Source of the DNA: Myrica gale
Taxonomy: Eukaryota > Streptophyta > Magnoliopsida > Fagales > Myricaceae
NCBI GenBank assembly: GCA_963930655.1
Contig: OZ005607.1
Location: forward strand, 8,944,874-9,008,873
Direction: 5' to 3'
DNA: 64,000 nucleotides
The translations under genes were made by a program, and so were the position numbers. Every line of letters begins with the position of its first letter. The stretch's first letter is position 1. Below, one piece after another: positions 24,801 to 33,547 of the stretch. The notes under the pieces were generated by a model. That model was not told the origin of the DNA, searched no databases, and saw only the letters and a list, made by a program, of their open reading frames with translations.

Positions 24801-25676
24801 AGGCAGTGCTCTTTATCTCTTCATTTTATGTAGTTGATGGTGACTGCATCATATACTTGTCAATAGGTGAAGAACCTGTGCAAGCTTTTCCGAGATGCCA
24901 GCAAACTTCACAAGTCCAAGTGGTCAGGCAGAAGTCCAAGGGCACAAATTCACGCATTTGTAAACCGAGAGAGGCCTAGGCAGCGCAGGCAAGAGCGAGA
25001 GAGGCCTAGGCAGCACAGGCAGGAGCGAGAGAGGCCTAGGCAGCACAGGCAGGAGCGAGAGAGGCCTAGGCGGCACATTCGGGAGCATGAGAGGCTCCCT
25101 GCTTTTGATGGAGGTCGCTTGTATGGGGAGAGACCTGCTGTGTCTGAAAGAGAGGCACTTGCAAGTAGGTTAGTGCATTCGCCTCTTCCTCCACCTCTGC
25201 CTCAATCATCTTATGTTTATGAGAGGGCCTTGGAGTTGGATACTTACAGAAGGAATCCACTTGGCGATCTTCCTCCACGTCTGCCTGAATCATCTTATGT
25301 TTATGAGAGGGCCTTGGAGTTGGATACCTACAGAAGGAATCCACTTGGTGACCATAGCGACCGACAACTTTCAGATTTGGAACTAAGGCACCAAGACAGG
25401 ATTGAAAACCGTGATCCCTACATTTATTACAGGGAACATCCTTTGTACGGTGATTCATTGCAAACTGTACATACACAACCGGAGTATCGTCTTGCACGAC
25501 CACCGGTTGAGTATCGTCGTCCTGAAGGCATTCAACCCGAATACCATTCCGTTCCATCGTTGTACCGACTTCCTGGAGGCATTCAACCTGAATACCTTCC
25601 CCTTCCATCCTTGCACCGAGTTCCTGGAGACAGTCAACCTGAATACCCTTCCCTTCCACACCTGTACCGGTATTAG
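15864..25676 (+). CDS. DCD-domain protein built largely of tandem repeats
   Basis: Exons 15864-17312, 24632-24748 and 24867-25676 join in phase at GT-AG sites to about 791 residues. The DCD domain (about residues 407-535) has its hallmarks: FMCNSETKNDCYRYKVLGLP, LFLFDFDLKLLYGIYKA and, in exon 2, VRFVVAEDCLPVAEENF. DCD proteins are plant-specific and linked to development, hypersensitive response and cell death; the biochemical role is unknown. Residues 59-254 are 14 tandem copies of a 14-residue Lys/Glu-rich unit. A basic, likely nuclear-targeting, region follows. The C-terminus has four RERPRQHRQE-type units, a doubled block of about 27 residues (SYVYERALELDTYRRNPLGD) and about three copies of a QPEY...LYR unit. 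The start is the first ATG after the acceptor at 15857. Intron 1 of the coding part is 7.3 kb and holds four transposons. No lesion is seen. A truncated relative lies at 6003-6715. Confidence 0.88.
16038..16625 (+). repeat. Coding minisatellite, 14 x 42 bp
   Basis: Fourteen in-frame units of 42 bp each encode ETNKEVKTKDEIEG with few variants (K/N at position 9, one S for T, one P for T, one K for E near the end). The units are nearly identical at the DNA level, including silent sites, which implies recent expansion or homogenisation. The reverse strand is also open over the array, but only as a shadow. Confidence 0.97.
17953..18279. mobile_element. TIR element in the DCD gene intron
   Basis: The ends AGGGTTAAATACACTTTGC and (inverted) AGGTTAATTACACTTCGC are flanked by AAAAAACA at 17945-17952 and 18280-18287. 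The flank is low in complexity, so the 8-bp duplication is only moderate evidence. It is about 327 bp, AT-rich and non-coding. Confidence 0.7.
18410..18689. mobile_element. hAT-type MITE, GGTCCGG family, 280 bp
   Basis: It begins TAGGGCTGAAAAACCGG and ends GTTCACCCCTA. Both flanks are CTTGGTGG (18402-18409 and 18690-18697), a perfect 8-bp hAT target duplication. Inside are GCGGTCCGGACCGC palindromes and ACCACTTAAGTGGT at 18503-18516. Confidence 0.92.
18976..19278. mobile_element. Tourist-like MITE
   Basis: The ends GGTAGTATTTGCAAACC and (inverted) GGTAGTGTTTGCAAACC are nearly perfect. They are flanked by TAA at 18973-18975 and 19279-19281. It is about 303 bp and lies in the DCD gene intron. 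Confidence 0.88.
19282..21063 (+). other. Unannotated part of the DCD gene intron
   Basis: AT-rich intron sequence with a few short open frames that match nothing I know. A TG-rich stretch lies near 20993-21013. No exon is supported here. Confidence 0.5.
21074..23670 (+). mobile_element. Non-autonomous LINE (ORF1-type region only) with 10-bp target duplication
   Basis: The flanks TTCATCCAAA at 21064-21073 and 23671-23680 are identical. The element ends AATAAGATTGGCTTATC plus poly(A), a typical plant L1-type 3' end. It carries a frame at 21462-22781 (439 residues) followed, after a stop, by a second one at 22848-23252. The proteins begin with a VVMVPKGKSGAGWQSF-type block and have SFADMARSG further on, as in plant LINE ORF1 or retro-derived proteins. 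The repeated text between the two frames (MGEVHVVLDGAFSH / MEEVHVQENC) suggests an internal duplication. No endonuclease or reverse transcriptase (ORF2) is present, so it must have moved in trans or lost ORF2 later. GC content is clearly higher than its surroundings. Confidence 0.8.
23681..24631 (+). other. Remaining DCD gene intron before exon 2
   Basis: AT-rich intron with a poly-T run; ends in a normal acceptor (CTTCTGGCAG) at 24631. No other feature seen. Confidence 0.5.
24961..25676 (+). repeat. Coding repeats in the last DCD exon
   Basis: Three repeat types lie within the exon. There are about four 30-bp units (24967-25086, RERPRQHRQE-like), two blocks of about 84 bp at 25180-25263 and 25264-25347 (each with SSYVYERALELDTYRRNPLG), and about three units of roughly 48 bp at 25528-25673 (QPEY...P.LYR). 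All stay in frame. Confidence 0.88.
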
Positions 25677-26039
25677 ATCGGTACAAAGATCTGGGAAGAA
25701 TTCTGGTTCATGCGTTATTTGTTAGTTTGTCTATTGCATGACTTAGCGCAGTGCATATTTTCTGAAGTGGCAATTGGTACCTCCAAAATGAAACGATTTT
25801 CTTTTCTCACTACAAATATTTGGAGAGTCCATACTTAAATTTCTCTTTTTGGGAATTGATCTTGGATGGTACCTTTTGGGTCCCTCGGCGGTTGGCAGAC
25901 TCTTTTTCTTCTCGTCTTTTTGGGTTCCGTGCTTTTGGGTTGTCTTCCGTCCATGTATTCGCCGGGGGAGGGGGGGGGGGGGGGTTCGAGCATTTACGAG
26001 AAAGAGAGAGGGTAGAACAACGGAAACGACGGTAAATGT

Positions 26040-26350
26040 TATCTTGTAAGGCGACTCTCGCCTTACCTGCTGTGAACCGGGTTTTCTGACTGAAGGTCCT
26101 TCGGTTGATCTCGTCAGTAGTATTAAGAGTTTGCTGGCATCTCACGAAGACTGGCTGGCGGCTTCATTGGGTTCTTGGAAGGCAGAACTCTATGGTTCAT
26201 CTTCTAGCTGCTTGGACTGCTACATCTCTTTCCTTCGGCTTTATTCCTTTACAGTCTCTTTCTTTACAAGTTCTCCAAGCGGACTCTGTTTTTGAGTCGG
26301 CTTGATGTACGGAACTCTTTTTTAGTAATTTAACGTTGGCTCAGGAAAAA
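26040..26350 (+). mobile_element. 5'-truncated LINE 3' end (RNase H tail)
   Basis: The frame at 26105-26302 resembles the C-terminal RNase H end of plant LINEs: GWRLHWVLGRQNSMVHLLA, then SLSFGFIPLQSL and LQVLQADS. A stop follows, then a short 3' UTR ending in an A-run at about 26345. Upstream similarity fades near 26040, as for 5'-truncated insertions. A run of 15 G lies at 25970-25984. No target duplication was found. Confidence 0.65.
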
Positions 26351-26516
26351 AAAGTGTTAATTTACTCTTGTGTCCGTACAAAGAAACTAGAACCTTATTA
26401 TTCTGGAAAGTTTCCAAATGATGTTTTACTATTTTGATATTTCTGGTTTAGCAAGGAAAAACAGAGCAATTATGAGAACGGAAACCTTAAAATCACGTGG
26501 TGCTCTAATCATAGGG

Positions 26517-26785
26517 GTTAATATATTTTCACAGGAACAATAGGGATTACTTAAAGGTTTCAATTGATTTAGTCATATTGTATCTATTAACTAATTAATT
26601 CATACATTTTATACCATCTTTAAAAAAATTCATCAATTTGACCGGAAAGTTAGATTTTTGACACGTGAAATGATAATGTTATTTTCAGTTTTTTTTTTTG
26701 TAGTTGAATGATACAATATGATAAAAATAATATTTTGAGGTACAAAATATCAAGATCCTATGATTGGAGTGCAAAGTTAATTTTT
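26517..26785. repeat. Possible degenerate TIR element
   Basis: The ends read ATAGGGGTTAATATATTTTC and, inverted from the right, GGAGAAAAATTAACTTTGC; both fit the TTAA...TTTGCACTCC style of other elements here. The arms are weakly paired, so this is tentative. The remainder to 27328 is AT-rich with nothing recognised. Confidence 0.35.
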
Positions 26786-27337
26786 CTCCATTTTTTTTTT
26801 TAATTTTGTTGTCATGGATTCAAATTGGTGGAAGACTTACACAGTTTGGTTTACAAGGTTGGTGAGAAAACGAGGAGAAAATTAATTTGAATGAATTTTT
26901 CATACTTGTTATGGAAATAGTTAATTTCACGGAAAGAAATATTATTTTATAATTTTTTTATTAGATCAAAATTTTGGGATGAGCAAACGTTTTGTGAGTA
27001 CTTGGAACTAAAAATAATACAATAATTTTGATTGGGCGGTCTGGAAATAATAAATTGTTTTCATTAATAATGTGGTGGCAGATATAATAAATGCAATAAT
27101 TTAATGGAAAAGCCACTTTGGTAGCTTGGTGAAGAAGCAAATTTATCGATATTCCATCAAGTTCTCCAAATAAATAGGGGTCGCCCGGCCCTCAGCGCTA
27201 CGTTGGTACAATCGATGAAGGCGACTTTTGTTTCTTACATGAATGTGGTAGTTGATCCCCCCCCACTATTTCCTTTAACTTCCCCCACCAAATTGCCCTG
27301 AAGTACTTTGAACTCTCCCTTGTTGTCTTGCTTTTGG

Positions 27338-27608
27338 GGGATCGGTTAGTTAGGCGCTCAGCATACTGATGGACGGCTGGGATAAAATGTGCAAGATCCA
27401 CTGGCTGCAAGCAAGGCCACGTCAATTAATGAATTTCATCCACAGTGTGACTCGATTCGACTTCTTACGACCCGGATCGGTTAGTTAGGCGCTCATCATA
27501 CTGATGGACGACTAGGATAAAATGTGCAAGATCCACTGGCTGCAAGCAAGGCCACGTCAATTAATGAATTTCACCCACAGTGTGACTCGATTCGACTTCT
27601 TCCGACCC
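27338..27608. repeat. Tandemly doubled left terminal unit of the MULE
   Basis: Two units of about 135 bp (27338-27473 and 27474-27608) differ at only a few positions. Both begin GGATCGGTTAGTTAGGCGCT and end CGACTTCTT(A/C)CGACCC. The right end of the element has a single copy in inverse orientation (about 33459-33538). Confidence 0.92.
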
Positions 27609-27819
27609 GGGTTGAGGTTTTGACCCGCGAACTGACCCAACAAAAAATTGAAAATGTCTTCTTCTTCGCAATCTCAGCATCTTCTTCGCACAAGCCCACT
27701 GTACCAGCGCCCGTTTGCCCCACAGCAGCCCAACCGCCCACCTCCCGTCTCCGGTCCAGCCGTCCAGCCTCATACTGATTTCTGCTTTTCAATTTGAATT
27801 CTTGTTGGATTGGACGCAG

Positions 27820-27918
27820 GAGTTCATCTCAGATCATGGGGTATACAGGCATCAATTTCAGCTCTCCAACACTTGCTTCAGCGATTAGCAACCTCGTGCC
27901 AGCTTTCACCTTCATTCT
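27820..27918 (+). pseudogene. Captured exon of a WAT1-related (MtN21/EamA-type) transporter gene
   Basis: The frame reads SSSQIMGYTGINFSSPTLAS and goes on to AISNLVPAFTFIL. This is the well-conserved exon of WAT1-related transporters, in which YTGxxYSSPTLASAxSNLxPAFTFIL is diagnostic. An intron-like acceptor (GGACGCAG) stands just before it, so the piece was copied with intron sequence. After FIL the similarity stops abruptly and the frame continues into unrelated text to 28072. Only this one exon is present, and it lies on the strand opposite the transposase. This is a typical Pack-MULE-style capture, though here inside an element that also has a transposase. Confidence 0.8.
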
Positions 27919-28629
27919 GCCATCATTGTCAGATTCCTCCCCACTCTTTCAATTCCTCTTACCAAAATACCCTCGCGTAAAAAGATCAAATGGTCCCGAA
28001 AGACAAATATCTGAATGCCCTGTTTGCTTTCAGGTAAAGTCGAATGCTCTGTTTGCTTTACTTTATGGACGTTGACAGGGCTGTATTATGTTTTGCCTAG
28101 TTTCATTTTTAATTATGTTTTGCCTAGTTTCATTTTCGCATGTTTTTCCAGTTACTTAATATTTTTATGATGTGACTTTTGATTTGAGAAGGGGTCATGT
28201 TGTATTCTCATGCCTTAAAGAGAACTAATTCACATTTATTGCAATTAAGTCCTTGATTATTCATTTAACTTTCAAGGTGTTCCTGATAGTTAAGCGTAAT
28301 GTTTGCCCCAACCTTTGAATGTCACTAGCGGATTTTCCTCCACATTTAGTCAGTCTTTCAGATTTTCTGAGGTTCTTGCTCTCAGAAGTCTCTTACATTA
28401 TATTGTTTGCATCTTTAATTAATTCTTTCTTCTGTATTTTGTTTGAAGAGTAAACAAATTTGATAGACTGCATGTATTGTGGGATCCAGATTGTTAGTGC
28501 CTGCCTGAACTTATTAGCGTGGAAGTAATTTGACAATTTTACAAGAGTAGATCACTGAAATATTTTTTGGCACAATCCTGTTTTCATACAGAAAAGAAGG
28601 TATGTTGATAAACTATGTTGATGCAACAG

Positions 28630-28750
28630 AGTCTATATCAAGTATGCCTCCTACTCTTTTGCTTTTGTTCTGGGAGACATTAATGTTGTGGCATTCAACC
28701 CGTATCTGCTAGATGTCCTGAATCAAATTGAACACTCATATTCTAGGCAG
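28630..28750 (+). other. Exon-like block of unknown origin inside the MULE
   Basis: An open block bounded by an acceptor (GCAACAG) at 28629 and a strong donor (GGCAG|GTAAGA) at 28750/28751 encodes about 40 residues: YIKYASYSFAFVLGDINVV, then AFNPYLLDVLNQIEHSYSRQ. I do not recognise the family. Its clean splice edges suggest a second captured host exon. Confidence 0.45.
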
Positions 28751-29360
28751 GTAAGATGATTTATGGGCTTCACAAGTGGTCGAACCTGCAGCAAAAATTA
28801 TTAGATGTTTTCTTAATGAGAATGCAAGCTCAATGCGTGATTTGGATGCTCCTTGTATCATGAGACATAACTTAATCCAGAGGGACTTGTGTACTCAATA
28901 TATCTACATCTCATACCCATGCGTGACTCAGGCTTAAATAAGTGCATTAAACTAGTGGCAATTTAGAATTCACAGATGACTCTTGATCATCTAAGCAAGC
29001 TGTTAACCTTACTATTCACTAGTGCCATTGCATTTTCTGTGCTCTATGACACTAGTTTTGTCATCACTTGATATCAACCGAAACTAATGTGCATCCACAT
29101 TTTCATTCAACCAAGCATGGAGTTCAGGCGTTTTCCCCTAGCTGAGTTACAATCTCATATTTACAGTACACCTCCTCTTCTTCAAAGCTGCAACAGAATG
29201 TAAGGGTTTTAAAATGAGAGTCGAAACTGAAGTTACAAGCAACAACTAGAGTTATTTCCATGGGGAAGACTGCAGCTATACCTGTATAAGCTACTCTATG
29301 ACCAAAGACACGGATAAAGTCTTCCACGACCATTACAAGTTCCGAAGACCAAAGACACAT

Positions 29361-29943
29361 GGTTCATGGGTGGCTTTGCTGAAGCCACTACAAGGGTTCA
29401 TGGGTGGCTTTGCTGAAGCTACTACAAGTGATTTCCTGAGTTGATGTTGTGAACTTGTTGTTTTGGAGTGTTGGAGTTTTGAAGTTGTTGTGAAATTGTA
29501 TTGGGTAAACTGCTTGTAAATCTGCCAATTTTGTTGGGCAAGCTGTAAATGGTAGGATTTAAGTGTATTATGCTACAATAAAAGTGGTTGTAATATGCAT
29601 TTTTATGAATTTCTTGGGTCCTGAAATTACTTCCAAATATCTACAACTCCATTTCTTGTGGATCAAAGTTACATACTGCAACGCAAAGCTGCAACTCTAA
29701 ATTTACAGCAACTAGAGAAGGAATCTCCATACTTCTACAACTTCACAATTACAGCTACTTGACAGCAACTCCCCCATATGACAACAACTCCAATTGACAT
29801 GAGAGACATTTACAAGGCTCCAAAATACATGAGAGACCTTCAAAATTCCAGCTACTTGACAACAACTCCAATTGACATGAGAGATATTTACAACGCTCCA
29901 AAATACATGAGAGACATTTACAAGGCTCCAAAATACATAGACC
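29361..29943. repeat. Small tandem repeats inside the MULE
   Basis: A 34-base unit (GGTTCATGGGTGGCTTTGC...) occurs twice at 29361-29428. From about 29778 to 29940 a unit with CAACTCCAATTGACATGAGA and CAAGGCTCCAAAATACATGA recurs two to four times. They lie 3' of the transposase (minus strand) and are probably untranslated. Confidence 0.8.
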
Positions 29944-29986
29944 ATAAATATTTACAACCCAAATACTGATCAACATTCGAGGAGTT

Positions 29987-32575
29987 CTACAACTCGTCTA
30001 GGCTCCTAAATCGTCCACTTAGCAATTCATCCTTCCCGTCATCATCCTCATCGTTGTCTTCTTCCTCGTTAGATGCCTATGAAGGAGGAATACAAAATAA
30101 AAATCTTACGATTTTGGTGCATTTTAATTATAACACTAAGCATTAAATTAGATAACATACCTCTAATTCATCAAGTAATTGTAAACGACGAGACACTGGT
30201 TGTGACGAAGCACGGCTAACCCCACGACCATGACCACGACCACGACCACGTGAACTCCTTTGCTCAAGTCCACTATTCAATCGCTTATTCCCTTAATGTT
30301 TTGGCTCCTGCGTTTTGAAACCTTTTGCAACGATCCTCGCAACAACGTTCACTCCAGAACCCGTGCTAACAGAGGCAGCAGGATCTTCATCATCATCATC
30401 CGACGATAACTGAGCAAGAAGTTGTTCTAGTGTAGCGTGGTGACTCTCAAGGACTGACCAAGCTTTTTTTCTATCCCCATAACGCTGAATTGTTGAAGTG
30501 TACTGGTTTAAATATCTCCTGCGCTTCACCACCTTTACCAACATCGGATCAGTTGTACCATGTGACCTGAAAATAGGTGTAACTGACTTTCTAATATCTT
30601 TCCGCCACTTGGGCAGAATATACCCATCAGGAATACTATCCACACTCTTCTGCCTCAACATCCATATAATATGATTGCAGATGACTTCCAAAAAATTGAA
30701 TTTTTGCAACTACAATAGTGAAACCCATTCTCCGTCTTGATCACATAGCGCTTCGCTGTTGAACAATCATGACTGGCATCTCGACTACATACATGTACCT
30801 CGATCTCTTCAATCTCAATACTTTCCCTCCGAGAGTCAAGTTTAACATAGCCGACTTTTCGTGCTTGTTCTAAAAAAATAGTCAACATAGTCGGAGTATA
30901 GACTTCTGCCGCATGATCACATAAAAAATCTCCAAATGGATCAGTGTGTATTGTATCAAGCATTTGAAAATTTGCTCTTGACTCCCTGTATCGTAACTCA
31001 TCGACTGCTCGTTGAAAAGCTTGTAGGAACCGATCCATATTCATATCTGTCTTTAAGTACCTACGCAAGTGTGCATTGAAACTTTTACTTAACTGGGTAT
31101 TCCTCTTCCCAGCACAGAAAACATTGCGTACGTACTTTGGCGCCCACTTCTCACGTTTTTCATATATTTTCTGCAACCATTCAATGTCTTGCAGTTCAAT
31201 GTCTTGTATCATTTTATCCCAAAACTGTTGAAAATCATCTACCTCGTGATCGAACAGAAGCATCAGCCAGTCTCTTTTGAAGCCCTTGTTGACAAAAAGT
31301 GATCCCAAATCCTTCAATGCATTTTGAGATATATGCCATGCACAAAAAATGATGTGTCTGTCTGGTAGGGCAGATGGGATTGCAGCTAGCATACCTGTAT
31401 CTTGATAAGTGAATAGAGATTCGGGAGCCTTCTCATTCATACACTCAACGAATGTTTGAAATAACCAACTAAATGTTTGTGCCGTCTCATCAAATAATAA
31501 ACATGCCCCGAACATCACTGATTGTCTGTGATGATTCACCCCTAGGAATGCTCCTAATGGCCTGTTAATGTGAAATATAGTAGAAAAATATGAATAAAAT
31601 AGAGAAAACATATATGATGTAACATAAGTCACAACCAGATAACGTAAAACCCTTAAATTAAATGTCCACATTACCTATGCTCGTTGTTCGTCCTATATGT
31701 GGTATCAAATGACACGAAGTCCCCAAAGATGGCATAGCCATTTTGCATGGAATGATCTGACCAGAAAATGTTCGTAATGTGCTCCTCTTAATCCATCATG
31801 ACCCAAAAAAAGAATTCTGAATCTTTCTTCAGCTGATCACCAAACCAATTAACAAGAACACCGGCTACACCAACCTCCATTTTCTTAGTTTTTTATACCG
31901 TTTAGATAGTTTTTATAATCCTGATGAGTGAAGCCCACGTGTTGTCTACCCCCAGCTTGCGCTACCATCAAGTCGTGGGCTAGTTTAGGGCGAATACCTG
32001 CTCTATCTGAAGCTATAGCCTCAACACATTGCAACTCGCTCATGTGTCTTTGAGAACACAACATGTGAACTTTCGAAGGTGTCGTCATCTCATGATTATG
32101 TTGCGAATACCATTCGAAGATACAATACTTTCCACTAGACTGCCGTTGAACAGTACAACTAGCGAGACACCACATCTTGTATTTCGTCGCACTCGCTTTA
32201 CCGGCACCCCTAAATCCTTGCCTTTTTTTTTCCCTTCTTTGCTACAAACAAAAACTTTGCTTGTCCAATACCCATATTTTTTATGCTTGAAACCGGTATG
32301 TATACGAATGCTGAAGCTTTTAATTGTTGCGTACCGATTGTATCAATCGTACGTATGTTCGACGTCCTTCCATTCTAGACTCCAAACATCTACTATCTTC
32401 TCGTTATCTGCTTGTACCATGTCACCTGCACGTAGTAACGAAATAAAATGATTACACAAGTCCTGACACCATTTAAACTGCTAATATAAAGGACAACTTA
32501 TCTTCCGGGTTAGAAATACTACTAGACCCTCGTCTTTTTATATTAGGATTGATCCCTTCCATTTCAGCCATATTG
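29987..32575 (-). pseudogene. FAR1/FRS-like MULE transposase, broken
   Basis: On the minus strand the parts run in family order. They are a start (MAEMEGINPN, near 32575), a FAR1-type N-terminal domain (32340-31900: YNRYATIKSFSIR, KYGYWTSKVFVCSKEG, HNHEM), the MULE transposase core (31890-30950: VSFDTTYRTNNEHRPLGAFL across an intron at 31562-31674, then FTYQDTGMLAAI and HIIFCAWHISQNAL), a SWIM zinc finger (about 30735-30670, CSCK...VICNHII) and an acidic tail ending near 29987. Lesions seen are a stop at 32343-32345, a frameshift near 32175-32185, a frameshift near 31885-31895, a stop at 31788-31790, a frameshift near 30690-30715 in the SWIM part, and an early stop at 30293-30295. FAR1/FHY3 host regulators derive from such transposases. 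The flanking MULE ends say this one is the transposon's own gene. Confidence 0.85.
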
Positions 32576-33547
32576 TTTCCTTATAAGGCAACTACAAATC
32601 AACCTGACAACAAAAAAAATTTATCAACGGAAACATCATATATGTACCAAATACGGCCCTATATAATTTGAGGCCTTAGGCAAAAATCTATTTTTAGGTC
32701 TTTTAATTTGTGATATAATATAAAGTAGTACACATTTTAGCCAAGATTAGGTCTTTTAATTTGTAATATAACATAAATACTTAATTTGTAATATAACATA
32801 AATACATAATATGCTTTATATTTGGTTAACGTAACTGTCTAACCTCTATTTAGCCAAGATTAACAATCTAACAATTAAGATTAAAATATAAAGGTAGAGA
32901 GATTATCAACCACACAAACAAACGAATCCTACGTGGGTGCGGTAAATGAGCATCTTTCTAAATTTTGTATACATATATACTTGTCCTAAGAAGAACTTAT
33001 AACCAGAAAAGAGTTTTGGTATAACTCATGGTGCAGGACAATTTCTAAATTTCGTTGGACTTAATTCAAAGAGTTTTGGCACGATATACAAGAAAACACC
33101 TAAAGTTGCAAAAGGAGATCACCTCCCTTTGGAGTCGGAAAACATTCTTCTCCATGGGCACGAACAACACCTTACGTCTATTAATGCTGGGTTTTGAACA
33201 AGTCTAGATTAATACGGAATACCATTATTTCTCCTACGTAGAGCATCTGTTGATTGGAACCCCTGGAACACGGCCTGTTTGTAGAGCAGCAAGCGAGGAA
33301 CGTGTCCGCCTTGGGCAGCAAGCAAGTGAGACGATTTTTCTACAACCAACAAGCAAGGTTGGGCAGCACGCAAGGTTGGGCATTCAAAGCACCAGGTGGG
33401 TTAATGGGTCATTCAAAGCACCGGGTGGGTTATTTCGGTTAATTGATATGTTTTAATTGCAGCCATTGGATCTTGCACATTTTATCCCAGCCGTCTGTAT
33501 GCTGGGCACCTTAGGCACTTAGCATATTAACCGATCCCTGCCTTTGG

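Larger units (their letters stand above)
27338..33538. mobile_element. 6.2-kb MULE carrying a FAR1-type transposase and captured host exon(s)
   Basis: The left end (27338, GGGATCGGTTAGTTAGGCGC) and the inverted right end (33538, GGGATCGGTTAATATGC) share about 80 bases, including GACGGCTGGGATAAAATG and TGCAAGATCCA. The flanks TGCTTTTGG (27329-27337) and TGCCTTTGG (33539-33547) match at 8 of 9, as expected for an aged MULE target duplication. Inside lie a minus-strand FAR1-like MULE transposase (29987-32575), a WAT1-type exon (27820-27918), an unidentified exon-like block (28630-28750) and several small tandem repeats. The left terminal unit is tandemly doubled. The transposase is broken, so the element can no longer drive its own movement. 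Confidence 0.85.

Noticed and set aside
25066-25686. Reverse-strand frame of 206 residues
   Set aside because: Antisense shadow of the repeat-rich last DCD exon.
29987-32575. A resident FAR1/FRS host transcription factor gene
   Set aside because: It lies inside clear MULE ends with a 9-bp target duplication and has six lesions, so it is the element's own broken transposase.
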